Of a DNA stretch of 34,724 nt, positions 1-7,599 are shown in pieces; positions within the stretch are counted from its first letter, which is position 1; each line of letters starts with the position of its first letter. The notes under the pieces were generated by a model that saw only the letters and a program-made list of their open reading frames with translations, was not told the origin of the DNA and did no database searches. The translations under genes and the position numbers were made by a program. This DNA is from a bacterium (lineage in GTDB: Bacteria; Patescibacteriota; Saccharimonadia; Saccharimonadales; UBA4665). The stretch lies in NCBI GenBank assembly GCA_021841155.1, contig JAKBVU010000006.1, forward strand, positions 1-34,724, written 5' to 3'.

Positions 1-212
1 GAGAAGACATCCGAACTTTTTTAAAATCTCTTGTGGACAAAGGATTTTTATATGATTCAACCGAAGCAATCTTCTTAAGTGCACTTGAAAATTATTTTTT
101 AACACCATATTTAGAAAATTTAAAAATCAATAACGATCACTTATTAACTCTTATAGGTCATGCTATAGACACTTGTTTAGAAGACAGAACTGCAAGAATT
201 CACAAAATTTAA
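1..212 (+). CDS. C-terminal end of an unidentified protein (5' partial)
   Basis: A reading frame is open from the left edge (first full codon at base 3) and ends in TAA at 210-212, giving the last 69 residues of a protein that starts outside the window. The visible part is helical-looking, with a run such as LVDKGFLYDSTEAIF followed by LENYFLTPYLENL, and ends RTARIHKI. No motif ties it to a family and there is no membrane segment. It could be the tail of a DNA-binding or regulatory helical protein, but this is a guess. Codon use matches the neighbouring genes. Confidence 0.6.
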   Translation, partial: EDIRTFLKSLVDKGFLYDSTEAIFLSALENYFLTPYLENLKINNDHLLTLIGHAIDTCLEDRTARIHKI

Positions 213-334
213 TCTTACATCATAATATTAAAAAATCAATTATCAACTAATAAATATAATATTGATTATTGCATTTTACATAATTTAAATAAAAATTTCA
301 TTTAGTCTTACTACCGGCGGCGCTTTAAATAAAA

Positions 335-1039
335 TCAAAAGTTTAATATATGGCCAATCAAATAAGCTACTTTAGCTTGAAATTGATTTTGGCCAGGCTG
401 ATCAATAATACAATAAGTGGAATCTAATAAATTATCAAAGTCATCAACTAAAATATTATTACAATTTAAATATTGATGACGTTTTAGTCTCACATCTGAC
501 ATCATCATTCTAATAATCGGATTATTTAGTCTTTTTTTAATCTCGATTTTGACTAAATCATTTAATTCCACTGCTTGATCATCATCAAGATTTTGATTAG
601 TTATATAGGTATCAAGAGCCTGCCAAGGAATTTTCTCAAAAAAAGCAATCCCAGTAGTATTAGTTAGCTGCAAGGCAAAAAATTGTTGCGGCGCAATTAT
701 TTTGTGATCATCGTGTCGATTAAAATAATGATTTAAAAAATCCATAACTCGAAACTGAATCAATAAATCTTCAGCCGCTAAATGCTTGCCATCATATTCT
801 TGAATTATTTTAGGTGAAGAAATTTTAAAAGCTATACTATCGTCATAATCAAAAACTAAGGAATAATTTCCCTGTCCGAGTTGTTTGAATCGACCAGTAT
901 CATAACGACCAGACGACATTGTTTCTATCAAACCACCGAGAAAATTTAATAAAGACTGGTTATTATCAATTAATTGTTGGCCTGAAAGATTAATCTCATA
1001 GTCAGTAATTAAAGACTTGAGAGATTTTAATTCATCCAC
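335..1039 (-). CDS. Protein-kinase-like fold protein lacking the catalytic Asp (putative pseudokinase)
   Basis: A 234-residue soluble protein. Residues 53-64 hold a glycine-rich-loop-like stretch (LGQGNYSLVF), followed by a candidate ATP Lys at K72 (AFKIS). Near the C-terminus, HQYLNCNNILV (188-198) lines up with the HGDLxPxNIL loop of aminoglycoside-phosphotransferase and RIO-type kinases, and IIDQPG (211-216) lines up with the metal-binding Asp motif. The catalytic Asp of HxD is Tyr190, while the Asn (N195) and the later Asp (D213) remain. The start is GTG at 1039, since the only nearby ATG is out of frame. It follows the 148-residue gene by 11 bp on the same strand, so the two are probably one operon. 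The family call is my own motif reading; a non-kinase fold remains possible. Confidence 0.45.
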   Translation of the reverse strand: MDELKSLKSLITDYEINLSGQQLIDNNQSLLNFLGGLIETMSSGRYDTGRFKQLGQGNYSLVFDYDDSIAFKISSPKIIQEYDGKHLAAEDLLIQFRVMDFLNHYFNRHDDHKIIAPQQFFALQLTNTTGIAFFEKIPWQALDTYITNQNLDDDQAVELNDLVKIEIKKRLNNPIIRMMMSDVRLKRHQYLNCNNILVDDFDNLLDSTYCIIDQPGQNQFQAKVAYLIGHILNF

Positions 1040-1050
1040 TTGATATTTTT

Positions 1051-1497
1051 TTACTTTGGACTTATTAGATCACTTCGGCATTTTTTTCCAAAAAATCTAG
1101 GACCTTTTTGACAATTATCTATCAATCTCTGAACCAATTGGTCATAAAACTCTTTTTCATCTTGTAATAAAATAATTTTTTCTTCTTTAATTTTAATTTC
1201 ATTTTGTACATCTGACATGAATTCATTTCTTAATAACGCTAACTGATCCAATCTTTTTTTAAAATCATCAACCTCTTTTGAAATTACTAAATCAGAACTA
1301 TTTTGTATAGCCTCTTCTAAAATAGATCTAAGATTATCATTTTCTTCAGTTTCTTTAATGGATTCTAGAAAAGAATTGAGAGCAAAATCTTTAATCTTAG
1401 TTAATGATTCTTGATACAGTAAAACATCTTGAGCATTCGATGAACTTCGACTAACACAATCTATAACTAAAGGACAACGACTACAAGCTTCATTCAT
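1051..1497 (-). CDS. Small coiled-coil protein with N-terminal CxxCxxxxxC motif
   Basis: A 148-residue protein of unknown family. Cysteines C5, C8 and C14 form CSRCPLVIDC, the same spacing and Pro as the CxxCPVxxxC core of WhiB-type Fe-S proteins. The extra upstream Cys of WhiB is absent because the start codon is only four residues before. Two more cysteines, C129 and C140, lie in a basic tail (FFGKKCR) and could complete a metal site. The middle (about 30-125) is charged and heptad-like, so probably a coiled coil. The ATG start is fixed by a TTGACA/TATAAA promoter ending 7 bp before it. It is the first gene of a two-gene unit with the kinase-like protein. Metal binding is inference. Confidence 0.5.
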   Translation of the reverse strand: MNEACSRCPLVIDCVSRSSSNAQDVLLYQESLTKIKDFALNSFLESIKETEENDNLRSILEEAIQNSSDLVISKEVDDFKKRLDQLALLRNEFMSDVQNEIKIKEEKIILLQDEKEFYDQLVQRLIDNCQKGPRFFGKKCRSDLISPK

Positions 1498-1504
1498 AAT
1501 TTAA

Positions 1505-1533
1505 TTTATACAACTATTGCATTTATATGTCAA
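1505..1533 (-). promoter_or_regulatory. Near-consensus sigma-70-type promoter, leaderless arrangement
   Basis: On the minus strand TTGACA (1528-1533) is followed by a 17-bp spacer and TATAAA (1505-1510). Only 7 bp separate the -10 box from the ATG at 1497, so the expected transcript starts at or next to the start codon. No Shine-Dalgarno sequence fits between them. Confidence 0.75.
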
Positions 1534-1587
1534 TAGTATTTCTCCTAGCATTAGTCTATAATAAAAGAAATAATTTAAGGTTAAAAG

Positions 1588-2268
1588 ATGTCATTAATTT
1601 TATTTGGATCTGGTGAATTTACTAACTCAGTTAAGGATATTGATCTTTTTTTAATAAAAAATTATCAGTTTAAATCAATTGCTGTCTTGCCAACAGCAGC
1701 TGGACTAGAATCCGACTGGTTGAAATGGATCGAGCAAGCCCAAATTCATTATAAAAAATTTAAAGTTAAAGTTATTCCACTACCAGTTCAAAATCAACAA
1801 CAAGCTAATGATCAAAAAATAGTTAACTCACTAGATCAAGCGGAAGCAATTTTTATTTCTGGTGGTAATCCGATTTATTTACATAATCAACTTCAAAATA
1901 CTGTTTTATTACAAAGGATTTTAGATAAAATAAATCAGACTAATTTTATGGTGGCCGGTAGTTCGGCTGGAGCCATGATTATGGGCGGTTATATTTTAAA
2001 AAGTCCATTTAGGGCTAATTTCAATCGCAATAGAGCTAACTGGATAGAAGGTTTTCAAATCATTAACTCAACTATTTTTCCTCATTTTAATCGTTTCAGC
2101 AAATTGCCTTTTTTCTTTAACAATATAATTGATAAAAGTCCCGATCAAGTTAAGAATAACTGGCTTGGAATTGATGAAAACACCGCATTAATAGTTGATC
2201 ATAAATATCAAAAAATTGGTTCAGGCCATGTAACGATTAGCCTCAATCAAACAACTAAAATAATCTAA
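1588..2268 (+). CDS. Peptidase S51 family protein (dipeptidase E / cyanophycinase-like)
   Basis: A 226-residue cytosolic protein, close to the length of dipeptidase E. The class I glutamine-amidotransferase-like fold is shown by the N-terminal LFGSGEF, VLPTAAG near 33-39, and FISGGNP near 89-95. The nucleophile elbow is GSSAGAM (124-130) with Ser126, and H166 (FPHFNR) is the likely catalytic His. The C-terminal GIDENTALIV stretch is typical of S51 members. PepE cleaves Asp-X dipeptides and cyanophycinases cleave poly-Asp-Arg; the sequence does not decide between them, and a role in peptide scavenging is inference. AAGG at 1577-1580, 7 bp before the ATG, is a good ribosome binding site. Its 3' end overlaps the convergent ATPase gene by 4 bp. 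Confidence 0.8.
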   Translation: MSLILFGSGEFTNSVKDIDLFLIKNYQFKSIAVLPTAAGLESDWLKWIEQAQIHYKKFKVKVIPLPVQNQQQANDQKIVNSLDQAEAIFISGGNPIYLHNQLQNTVLLQRILDKINQTNFMVAGSSAGAMIMGGYILKSPFRANFNRNRANWIEGFQIINSTIFPHFNRFSKLPFFFNNIIDKSPDQVKNNWLGIDENTALIVDHKYQKIGSGHVTISLNQTTKII

Positions 2269-4733
2269 CGAATTCTAAAAATATGCTCCTTAGCATCATC
2301 TTGATCATTGGATATATTGATTTCAAAACCATTCTGTGATATATTTTTATTTTTTCTGTGCCTAACACGATGTCTTTTTTTAGTCACAACCGGTTGACTA
2401 ATTTCTGTGACTTGATCGCTTAAATTAATGTTTTGATTAATGACTGGTTTAATTTTTTCATCAATAACACGACTATGAATCTGGCGGTTTGTTTGATCAT
2501 AATGAGCTTTAACATAATCATCTATCGAGCTTTTGTGACTGGAATAGAGATGACGACTCTGATCAATGATTTGTTTTGAAAAATCTTGCCCAAAAGCTGG
2601 CAAATCAACACTGATAGCTGAAAACGGACGAACTTTTTCACCCTCAATAGTCATAGAAATAACAAAATGTCTATTATTGAGGTTAATTAAATCGGCTTCA
2701 CTAAAGCTAGGCTGAAAATACTTTTGCATTTTATATGCATCATCGGCTCCCATTCTAAAACAAACAATTGATCCAACATTACCAAAGATCGCATCAGAAA
2801 TATCTTGAGACATCTGAGCAATATACTGATTAGCAACGGTCAAATTTAAGCCATACTTACGAGCCTCACTTAAAATCGTAGCAAAACTATCGGTTGCAAA
2901 ATTTTGAAATTCATCAACATAAAGATAAAAGGGCTGTCGATTTTTAATATCTATATTGGCTCGACTCATAGCCGCTAATTGGATTTTAGTCACCAACAAA
3001 GCTCCTAAAACAGCTGCATTGTCTTCACCGATTAAACCTCTTGTTAAATTAACGATTAAAATTTTTCGATGATCCATAATATCTCTAATATTAAAACTAC
3101 TTTTAGGTTGACCAATAATATTACGTACTAAAGGATTAGCCGTAAAAGCTCCAACTTTATTTAAGATTGGGGCTACGGCTTCAACAGCAAAACGATTATT
3201 CCAACTATTAAATTCGTTTATCCAAAAATGAGCTACTACACTATCTTGAATCGAATCAACAACTTGTTGACGAAATTTCTGATCAGTTAACATTCTAGTA
3301 ATATCTAACATAGTTGCATCTTTATAGTCTAAGAGCGCTAAAATTGTATAACGTAGAATATATTCCAGTCTTGGACCCCAACTATCAAACATCCTTTTTA
3401 AGACACCTATCAGCTCAGATGCAGTATGAGTTTTTAATTTTGGATCAATTACTTCCATTGGATTAAAAGCCATTGGGAATTCTGTATCAGCTGGATTGAA
3501 ATAAATAACATCATCCAATCGATCAGCTGGAATTCTTTTTAAAATATTGAAGGCTAGATCACCATGTGGATCAATAACAGCTAAACCAAAATTAGCTGAT
3601 AAGTCAGCAATCGTTAACAGCTCCAATAAAGCAGATTTACCAACACCGGTTTGACCCAAAATATATAAATGACGTGAACGATCGAATCGTGGTAAACCAA
3701 AAATTAAGTTCTGACTTCTAAAATTAACTGTTCCAATCGAACTAACTTGATTGTTTTCCAAACTAGCTAAAGGCAAATTAACCGGCGGTTCAGCTGTCTG
3801 ATAAGACGACCAAAGAATATAAGGTGTTTCAACATTAGTGTGCGGTAAATGATATAAAGTTGCTAACTCTTCAATATTTAATATTAATGGTTTTTTTGAA
3901 ATTCGGCGCTTTAAAAAATCATTGAAAAATTCATGATTTTGTTTAATATTACCTTTGAATCCGTTTAAATAAGTACTATTGAATTGACGATAACTAGCCA
4001 TGATTGATTGGATTTTTAAATTAGCTAAACTTTCTGATAAATGACCAGCATAAATGATTCTTAGATTAGCCTGATAAGCTAATTTTTGACTTTTCTGTTC
4101 AGCCCCAGAAATTTTAGTTTGTTGAAAATCAGATAATTTATAATTACTTACTTTAGACTGGTCTGAACCTGTCCAAAATGCCGAAGCAAAAGTTTTCACT
4201 AGGCCACCAGATTGATTATTATTTAATCGATCAATATATCTTTCACTAGAGTGGTGCCAATTAGACTCAGCCGGTCTAATAATCAATTGTACCCAAGCTT
4301 GCTCGTCTGGTTTGAATTTAGCAAGTGTTGCCGTGATAGAAGCTAATGGATCAACTTCAAAATTTTGAAAAGTCTTGATTGGCAAAGCTTGATCAGTTTC
4401 AAAAACCAATTCAGCTCCAATAACACTAGAAAAATTATGGAAATCTACTAGACAATAATCTTCAACTTCGGATATTTGAACATTGGGATATTGAGCATAA
4501 ATTTGATCTTCAACAAAATCTTTTAAATCATTTGGTACCCAAACATAAAATCCGATCTTAGAATTTAAAACAGCTATCTCTAGACTAATTCGTTGACCAA
4601 CAGATTTTTTCCAACTTAGTTTTTGATTTGGTAACAATAAACCATACAGGCTAGCGAACATTTGCTCAGCGGCTAATTCTTTTTTATCATTAGTTCGCGG
4701 TACTTGTAGTAATAAAACAACACCTTCAGACAT
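2265..4733 (-). CDS. VirD4/TraG/HerA-like ATPase (type IV secretion-type DNA-binding domain)
   Basis: An 822-residue P-loop ATPase. The first 350 or so residues are an accessory domain without clear motifs. Walker A is GQTGVGKS (360-367), followed by VIDPHGD (386-392), a signature of conjugative coupling proteins and HerA-type ATPases. Walker B is YLYVDEFQNF (603-612), and a sensor-like stretch SEARKYGLNLTVANQY follows. The tail is rich in Lys/Arg (KKRHRVRHRKNKN). No transmembrane helix is obvious. The family includes type IV secretion coupling ATPases and a CPR-widespread class annotated as type IV secretion DNA-binding domain proteins. No other mating-pair genes lie nearby, so DNA or protein pumping, perhaps with type IV pili or cell division, is inference. 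A TAAGAT box lies 8 bp upstream of the ATG. Confidence 0.75.
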   Translation of the reverse strand: MSEGVVLLLQVPRTNDKKELAAEQMFASLYGLLLPNQKLSWKKSVGQRISLEIAVLNSKIGFYVWVPNDLKDFVEDQIYAQYPNVQISEVEDYCLVDFHNFSSVIGAELVFETDQALPIKTFQNFEVDPLASITATLAKFKPDEQAWVQLIIRPAESNWHHSSERYIDRLNNNQSGGLVKTFASAFWTGSDQSKVSNYKLSDFQQTKISGAEQKSQKLAYQANLRIIYAGHLSESLANLKIQSIMASYRQFNSTYLNGFKGNIKQNHEFFNDFLKRRISKKPLILNIEELATLYHLPHTNVETPYILWSSYQTAEPPVNLPLASLENNQVSSIGTVNFRSQNLIFGLPRFDRSRHLYILGQTGVGKSALLELLTIADLSANFGLAVIDPHGDLAFNILKRIPADRLDDVIYFNPADTEFPMAFNPMEVIDPKLKTHTASELIGVLKRMFDSWGPRLEYILRYTILALLDYKDATMLDITRMLTDQKFRQQVVDSIQDSVVAHFWINEFNSWNNRFAVEAVAPILNKVGAFTANPLVRNIIGQPKSSFNIRDIMDHRKILIVNLTRGLIGEDNAAVLGALLVTKIQLAAMSRANIDIKNRQPFYLYVDEFQNFATDSFATILSEARKYGLNLTVANQYIAQMSQDISDAIFGNVGSIVCFRMGADDAYKMQKYFQPSFSEADLINLNNRHFVISMTIEGEKVRPFSAISVDLPAFGQDFSKQIIDQSRHLYSSHKSSIDDYVKAHYDQTNRQIHSRVIDEKIKPVINQNINLSDQVTEISQPVVTKKRHRVRHRKNKNISQNGFEINISNDQDDAKEHIFRIR

Positions 4734-4777
4734 ATTTTTAAATCTTACACGACTTCATTAAAAGCAATATATTAGAT

Positions 4778-4957
4778 TTAATCTTGATTATAAAAACAAT
4801 CTTCAAATAAAGTTGATTGTCCATCAATCGATCTAAAAATTAAAAGACCGAGCAATACATTACTCTCTTTTGGGTCATCAATAATCTTACGATGATCTGA
4901 TTTTTCATCATCGTAATAATCTTCAAAATTTAATCTTGCTTGTTCAAATGAGGTCAT
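4778..4957 (-). CDS. Small acidic orphan protein
   Basis: A 59-residue protein if started at the second ATG (4957; begins MTSFEQARLNFEDYY). An ATG three codons upstream (4966) is possible, but AGAAAGG (4967-4973) touches it directly and sits 9 bp from the inner ATG, so I prefer the inner one. A TATAAT box (4986-4991) lies upstream, leaving a short leader. The protein is acidic (EDYYDDEKSD) with a hydrophobic patch (VLLGLLIF). No family is recognised. It lies head to head with the gene at 5054 and just upstream of the ATPase gene. A regulatory or adaptor role would be speculation. Confidence 0.45.
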   Translation of the reverse strand: MTSFEQARLNFEDYYDDEKSDHRKIIDDPKESNVLLGLLIFRSIDGQSTLFEDCFYNQD

Positions 4958-5037
4958 CCTTAACATCCTTTCTAATGTTACCCTAATTATACTACAAAAA
5001 TACTGAAAAATCGGTTTAAAAATGAACTTGCCAAATA

Positions 5038-5046
5038 TGATAAAAT
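5038..5046 (+). promoter_or_regulatory. Extended -10 promoter, leaderless arrangement
   Basis: TG-A-TAAAAT, with the -10 hexamer at 5041-5046, lies 7 bp before the ATG at 5054. There is no Shine-Dalgarno sequence and no clear -35 box. Confidence 0.5.
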
Positions 5047-5053
5047 AAACTTA

Positions 5054-5950
5054 ATGGAAAAACCAGAGACTTTAGAGCAAACAATGATTAGTTTAAATCA
5101 ATCTATTGATAATCAAAACACAATTGTTATCAATAAACGCTTTCAATGTCCAGAAGAAGAAAGTAGATTAGATATTATTGCGATACCAGGACATATTAAA
5201 TCGATTCAAATGATTGATTCATTGACTAGTCCTCAAATTTTAACTTATTACGCTAAATCTCTAGGAAAATATAGCATAGAAGCTATTAATCAACTCAATA
5301 CCAATCGAAATCATAATTACAGAACTTATCAACCTGAAGTTGAAATTGGAATTGGTTTATCTAATACTAACAAAAAAATTAAACAAAAATTTCAAATCAA
5401 CCCCTTAAAATCTCAACTAGAACACAATCTTAATACTCTGAAAGATTATTATGAATCTAATCAGATTAATCCAGAAAACGAATTAGAATTTTTAATTGTT
5501 TACAGTGCCCTGGAGATGGAAAAACTTAATATCTCATCTAACTTGGTGGTTAATTTTTCGGCTCGTCAACTTGTCAATCATCATGAACTTTTTTTACCCG
5601 GGATAGATTTTAATTTTAGTCCTTTCAACAAAAAATCATTGGCTAAAACTAATTTAATTAACAGAAACTATTTGTTAAAAATTAATAATCCACTAATTAA
5701 TACAATTATACAAGAAGCAATTGGATATCAAGAGGGTAAGAGTGATTTCATTTTAGGAATTAATGATTTTAGATTTAAAACGCCTAATAATGATTATTTA
5801 TTGAACCTAAAACCATTTTTTAAAGCTATGTTTACTAATCAAGATCAACTTAAAAAAGAAATTAATCAATATCAAGACACAACCAAGCGACGTTCAGCTG
5901 TCTGGCGATTCATTAATGATCTAAGTCTTCAAACATTACAATTAAAATAA
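5054..5950 (+). CDS. Uncharacterised cytosolic protein
   Basis: A 298-residue protein with no signal peptide or membrane segment and no motif I recognise. The N-terminal half has a mixed alpha/beta look (DIIAIPGHIKSIQMIDSL); the middle is Asn/Lys/Gln rich and probably helical (LEHNLNTLKDYYESNQINPENELEFLI is split here by residue type only). The last 60 residues are charged and helical. It stands alone behind its own extended -10 box, 103 bp upstream of the J-domain gene. Codon use resembles that of the neighbours. It is probably a real gene of a lineage-specific family; no function is proposed. Confidence 0.55.
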   Translation: MEKPETLEQTMISLNQSIDNQNTIVINKRFQCPEEESRLDIIAIPGHIKSIQMIDSLTSPQILTYYAKSLGKYSIEAINQLNTNRNHNYRTYQPEVEIGIGLSNTNKKIKQKFQINPLKSQLEHNLNTLKDYYESNQINPENELEFLIVYSALEMEKLNISSNLVVNFSARQLVNHHELFLPGIDFNFSPFNKKSLAKTNLINRNYLLKINNPLINTIIQEAIGYQEGKSDFILGINDFRFKTPNNDYLLNLKPFFKAMFTNQDQLKKEINQYQDTTKRRSAVWRFINDLSLQTLQLK

Positions 5951-6038
5951 TAAACGACTTTAAACGATTAAAAACTTAATTCAATCATAGCAACTCTAAA
6001 TAAACTAGAATTTAAATAATAAATACTATTAATAATTT

Positions 6039-6046
6039 GTTATAAT
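6039..6046 (+). promoter_or_regulatory. Extended -10 promoter, leaderless arrangement
   Basis: TG-T-TATAAT, with a perfect -10 hexamer at 6041-6046, sits 7 bp before the ATG of the J-domain gene at 6054. No Shine-Dalgarno sequence is present and no good -35 box is seen. Confidence 0.65.
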
Positions 6047-6053
6047 TGAATCA

Positions 6054-6674
6054 ATGAGGGAAAAAAATCTGTACCAAATAATGGGTTTAGATGCTGGTCG
6101 GTGTACAACTAGTCAAATTAAAAACCGGTATCGGCAACTAGTTAAACTTTATCATCCAGACCTAAAAGGCAATGAGACAAAGATGATTGAAATCAATCAA
6201 GCCTATGAAATTTTAAGTAACCCAATTAAACGTCTTAAATATGATCAACTATTAAAAACTAAAATTACTCCACAAACTCAACAATACAATCACAAAACAA
6301 AAACCAGTCCAATAATTACAAAATCAGTTCAACCCAACTTATCAAATTTAATATTTAAGATCAAGCTAGGCTTCTCTTTAATCTGCTTAACTCTAATAAT
6401 TTTAATAGGTCTTCGGTTTGTTCAGTTAAATAATCAGGTTATAGTTGATCAATATCCAATCAATTTTATCAATACTAGTTATAGTTTGACTAACACATTT
6501 CAACAAAAATCATTTAAAATTATTAAATTGATAAAAACGACTAAACAATCTTCAAACCAATCAATAAATTTTCCATCATCACCTCCCGCAAACAAACAAC
6601 AATGTCAAAGTAAAAATTTTATAGTAAATCCGGCTAAGTTTTTCAAATCTATTTTTAACGATAACCAATGTTAG
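6054..6674 (+). CDS. Membrane-anchored J-domain protein
   Basis: A 206-residue protein. Residues 5-68 are a complete J domain: NLYQIMGL, the helix II basic run NRYRQLVKLY, the invariant HPD at 34-36, and the NQAYEILSNP...KYDQLL helix III. A single transmembrane helix follows at about 103-123 (FSLICLTLIILIGL). The C-terminal 80 residues are Asn/Gln/Ser rich with two cysteines. There is no Gly/Phe region, zinc finger or DnaJ C-terminal domain, so this is a class C (type III) J protein. It would stimulate DnaK ATPase at the membrane; which substrate it recruits is unknown. If the J domain is cytosolic, the tail is outside. No dnaK or grpE lies nearby. Its end overlaps convergent msrA by 4 bp. 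Confidence 0.75.
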   Translation: MREKNLYQIMGLDAGRCTTSQIKNRYRQLVKLYHPDLKGNETKMIEINQAYEILSNPIKRLKYDQLLKTKITPQTQQYNHKTKTSPIITKSVQPNLSNLIFKIKLGFSLICLTLIILIGLRFVQLNNQVIVDQYPINFINTSYSLTNTFQQKSFKIIKLIKTTKQSSNQSINFPSSPPANKQQCQSKNFIVNPAKFFKSIFNDNQC

Positions 6675-7216
6675 TCACTAACTAAATAACGACTATAATA
6701 TTGCCTTAACTTAGTAATTTTAGGATTAATAATGATTTGACAATAAGCTTGATTTGGATGTTTAGTGAAGTAATCCTGATGTTCTTCTTCGGCCACATAA
6801 AAGTTCTTAAGTGGTTTAATAATTGTTACTATTGGTTTAATGTATAATCTTGAAACTTTTAAAACAACTTTATCAATGATATTTTTCTGATCATTCTTAG
6901 TATAAAAAACTGCCGAGCTATACTGATATCCAACATCATTGCCTTGACGAGCTAATGATGTTGGGTCATGGAGAGTAAAAAATATTGTCAAAATTGAATC
7001 AAGACTAATAATAGTCGGATTAAAAGTTAATTGAATAACTTCTATGTAGCCAGTATTTCCTTGACAAACTTGTTCGTAAGTTGGTTGATCGATATTACCA
7101 TCGCTATAACCAACTATTAAATTAGTTACCCCTTTAACCAAACGAAAGGTTGCCTCCAAACACCAAAAACATCCACCGCCTAATACGATCTGATTTTCTT
7201 GATTATTTTTCATCAT
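6671..7216 (-). CDS. msrA: Peptide-methionine (S)-S-oxide reductase MsrA
   Basis: A 181-residue protein that reduces the S epimer of methionine sulfoxide in proteins, drawing electrons from thioredoxin. The active-site signature GGCFWCLEA is at 14-22 with catalytic Cys16. Other family motifs are present: VGYSDG near 37-42, YEQVCQGNTGYIEVI, a HDPTSLARQGNDVG.QY stretch, and EEEHQDYF near 142-149. No signal peptide, so it is cytosolic. It overlaps msrB by 14 bp and is the last gene of guaB1-msrB-msrA, which implies translational coupling. The pair covers both methionine sulfoxide epimers. Assignment is firm. Confidence 0.95.
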   Translation of the reverse strand: MMKNNQENQIVLGGGCFWCLEATFRLVKGVTNLIVGYSDGNIDQPTYEQVCQGNTGYIEVIQLTFNPTIISLDSILTIFFTLHDPTSLARQGNDVGYQYSSAVFYTKNDQKNIIDKVVLKVSRLYIKPIVTIIKPLKNFYVAEEEHQDYFTKHPNQAYCQIIINPKITKLRQYYSRYLVSD

Positions 7217-7598
7217 GTTTAAAATCTAGTGCCGAGGAATTAATACAATATCTAGCTCCACCTTTATCTTGAGGGCCATCGTCAAATAAATGACCTAAAT
7301 GAGAATTGCAATTCCGACATCGTACCTCGGTTCTAATCATAAAATGAGACTTGTCTTTAACTAGTTTAATCTTAGAATCATCGACTGCTTGCCAAAAACT
7401 TGGCCAACCACAACCTGCATCATACTTAGTGTCAGATTGAAATAATAAAGTATGACATGCAGCACAATAATACTTACCTGTTTGCCAGAAATCATCAAAT
7501 TGACCAGAGAATGGTGCTTCTGTTACGCCCTGTCTTAAAACCATGTATTGTTGAGTTGTTAGTTTTTGACGAAAAAAATCATCTGTCAATTGATTCAT
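7203..7598 (-). CDS. msrB: Peptide-methionine (R)-S-oxide reductase MsrB
   Basis: A 131-residue protein reducing the R epimer of methionine sulfoxide. I start it at the ATG at 7598 (MNQLTDDFF), which directly follows the guaB1 TGA with GGTGA just before; the frame also opens 11 codons earlier, inside guaB1. From that start, zinc-binding pairs are C45/C48 (CAAC) and C94/C97 (CRNC), C63 lies in CGWPSFW, and the catalytic Cys is C118 in GGARYCINS. TEAPFSGQF and HLGHLFDDGP are family hallmarks. It has no export signal. It overlaps msrA downstream and abuts guaB1 upstream, so the three genes are almost certainly cotranscribed. Confidence 0.95.
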   Translation of the reverse strand: MNQLTDDFFRQKLTTQQYMVLRQGVTEAPFSGQFDDFWQTGKYYCAACHTLLFQSDTKYDAGCGWPSFWQAVDDSKIKLVKDKSHFMIRTEVRCRNCNSHLGHLFDDGPQDKGGARYCINSSALDFKHDEK

Positions 7599-7599
7599 T

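Noticed and set aside
310-326. Short GC-rich patch (ACCGGCGGCGC) in an AT-rich convergent gap
   Set aside because: No hairpin with a T-run and no match to a known site could be made from it; the 122-bp gap 213-334 otherwise shows nothing I can support.
6054-6674. Standard DnaJ chaperone
   Set aside because: It lacks the Gly/Phe region, zinc-finger cysteines and C-terminal domains, so only the J domain is shared.
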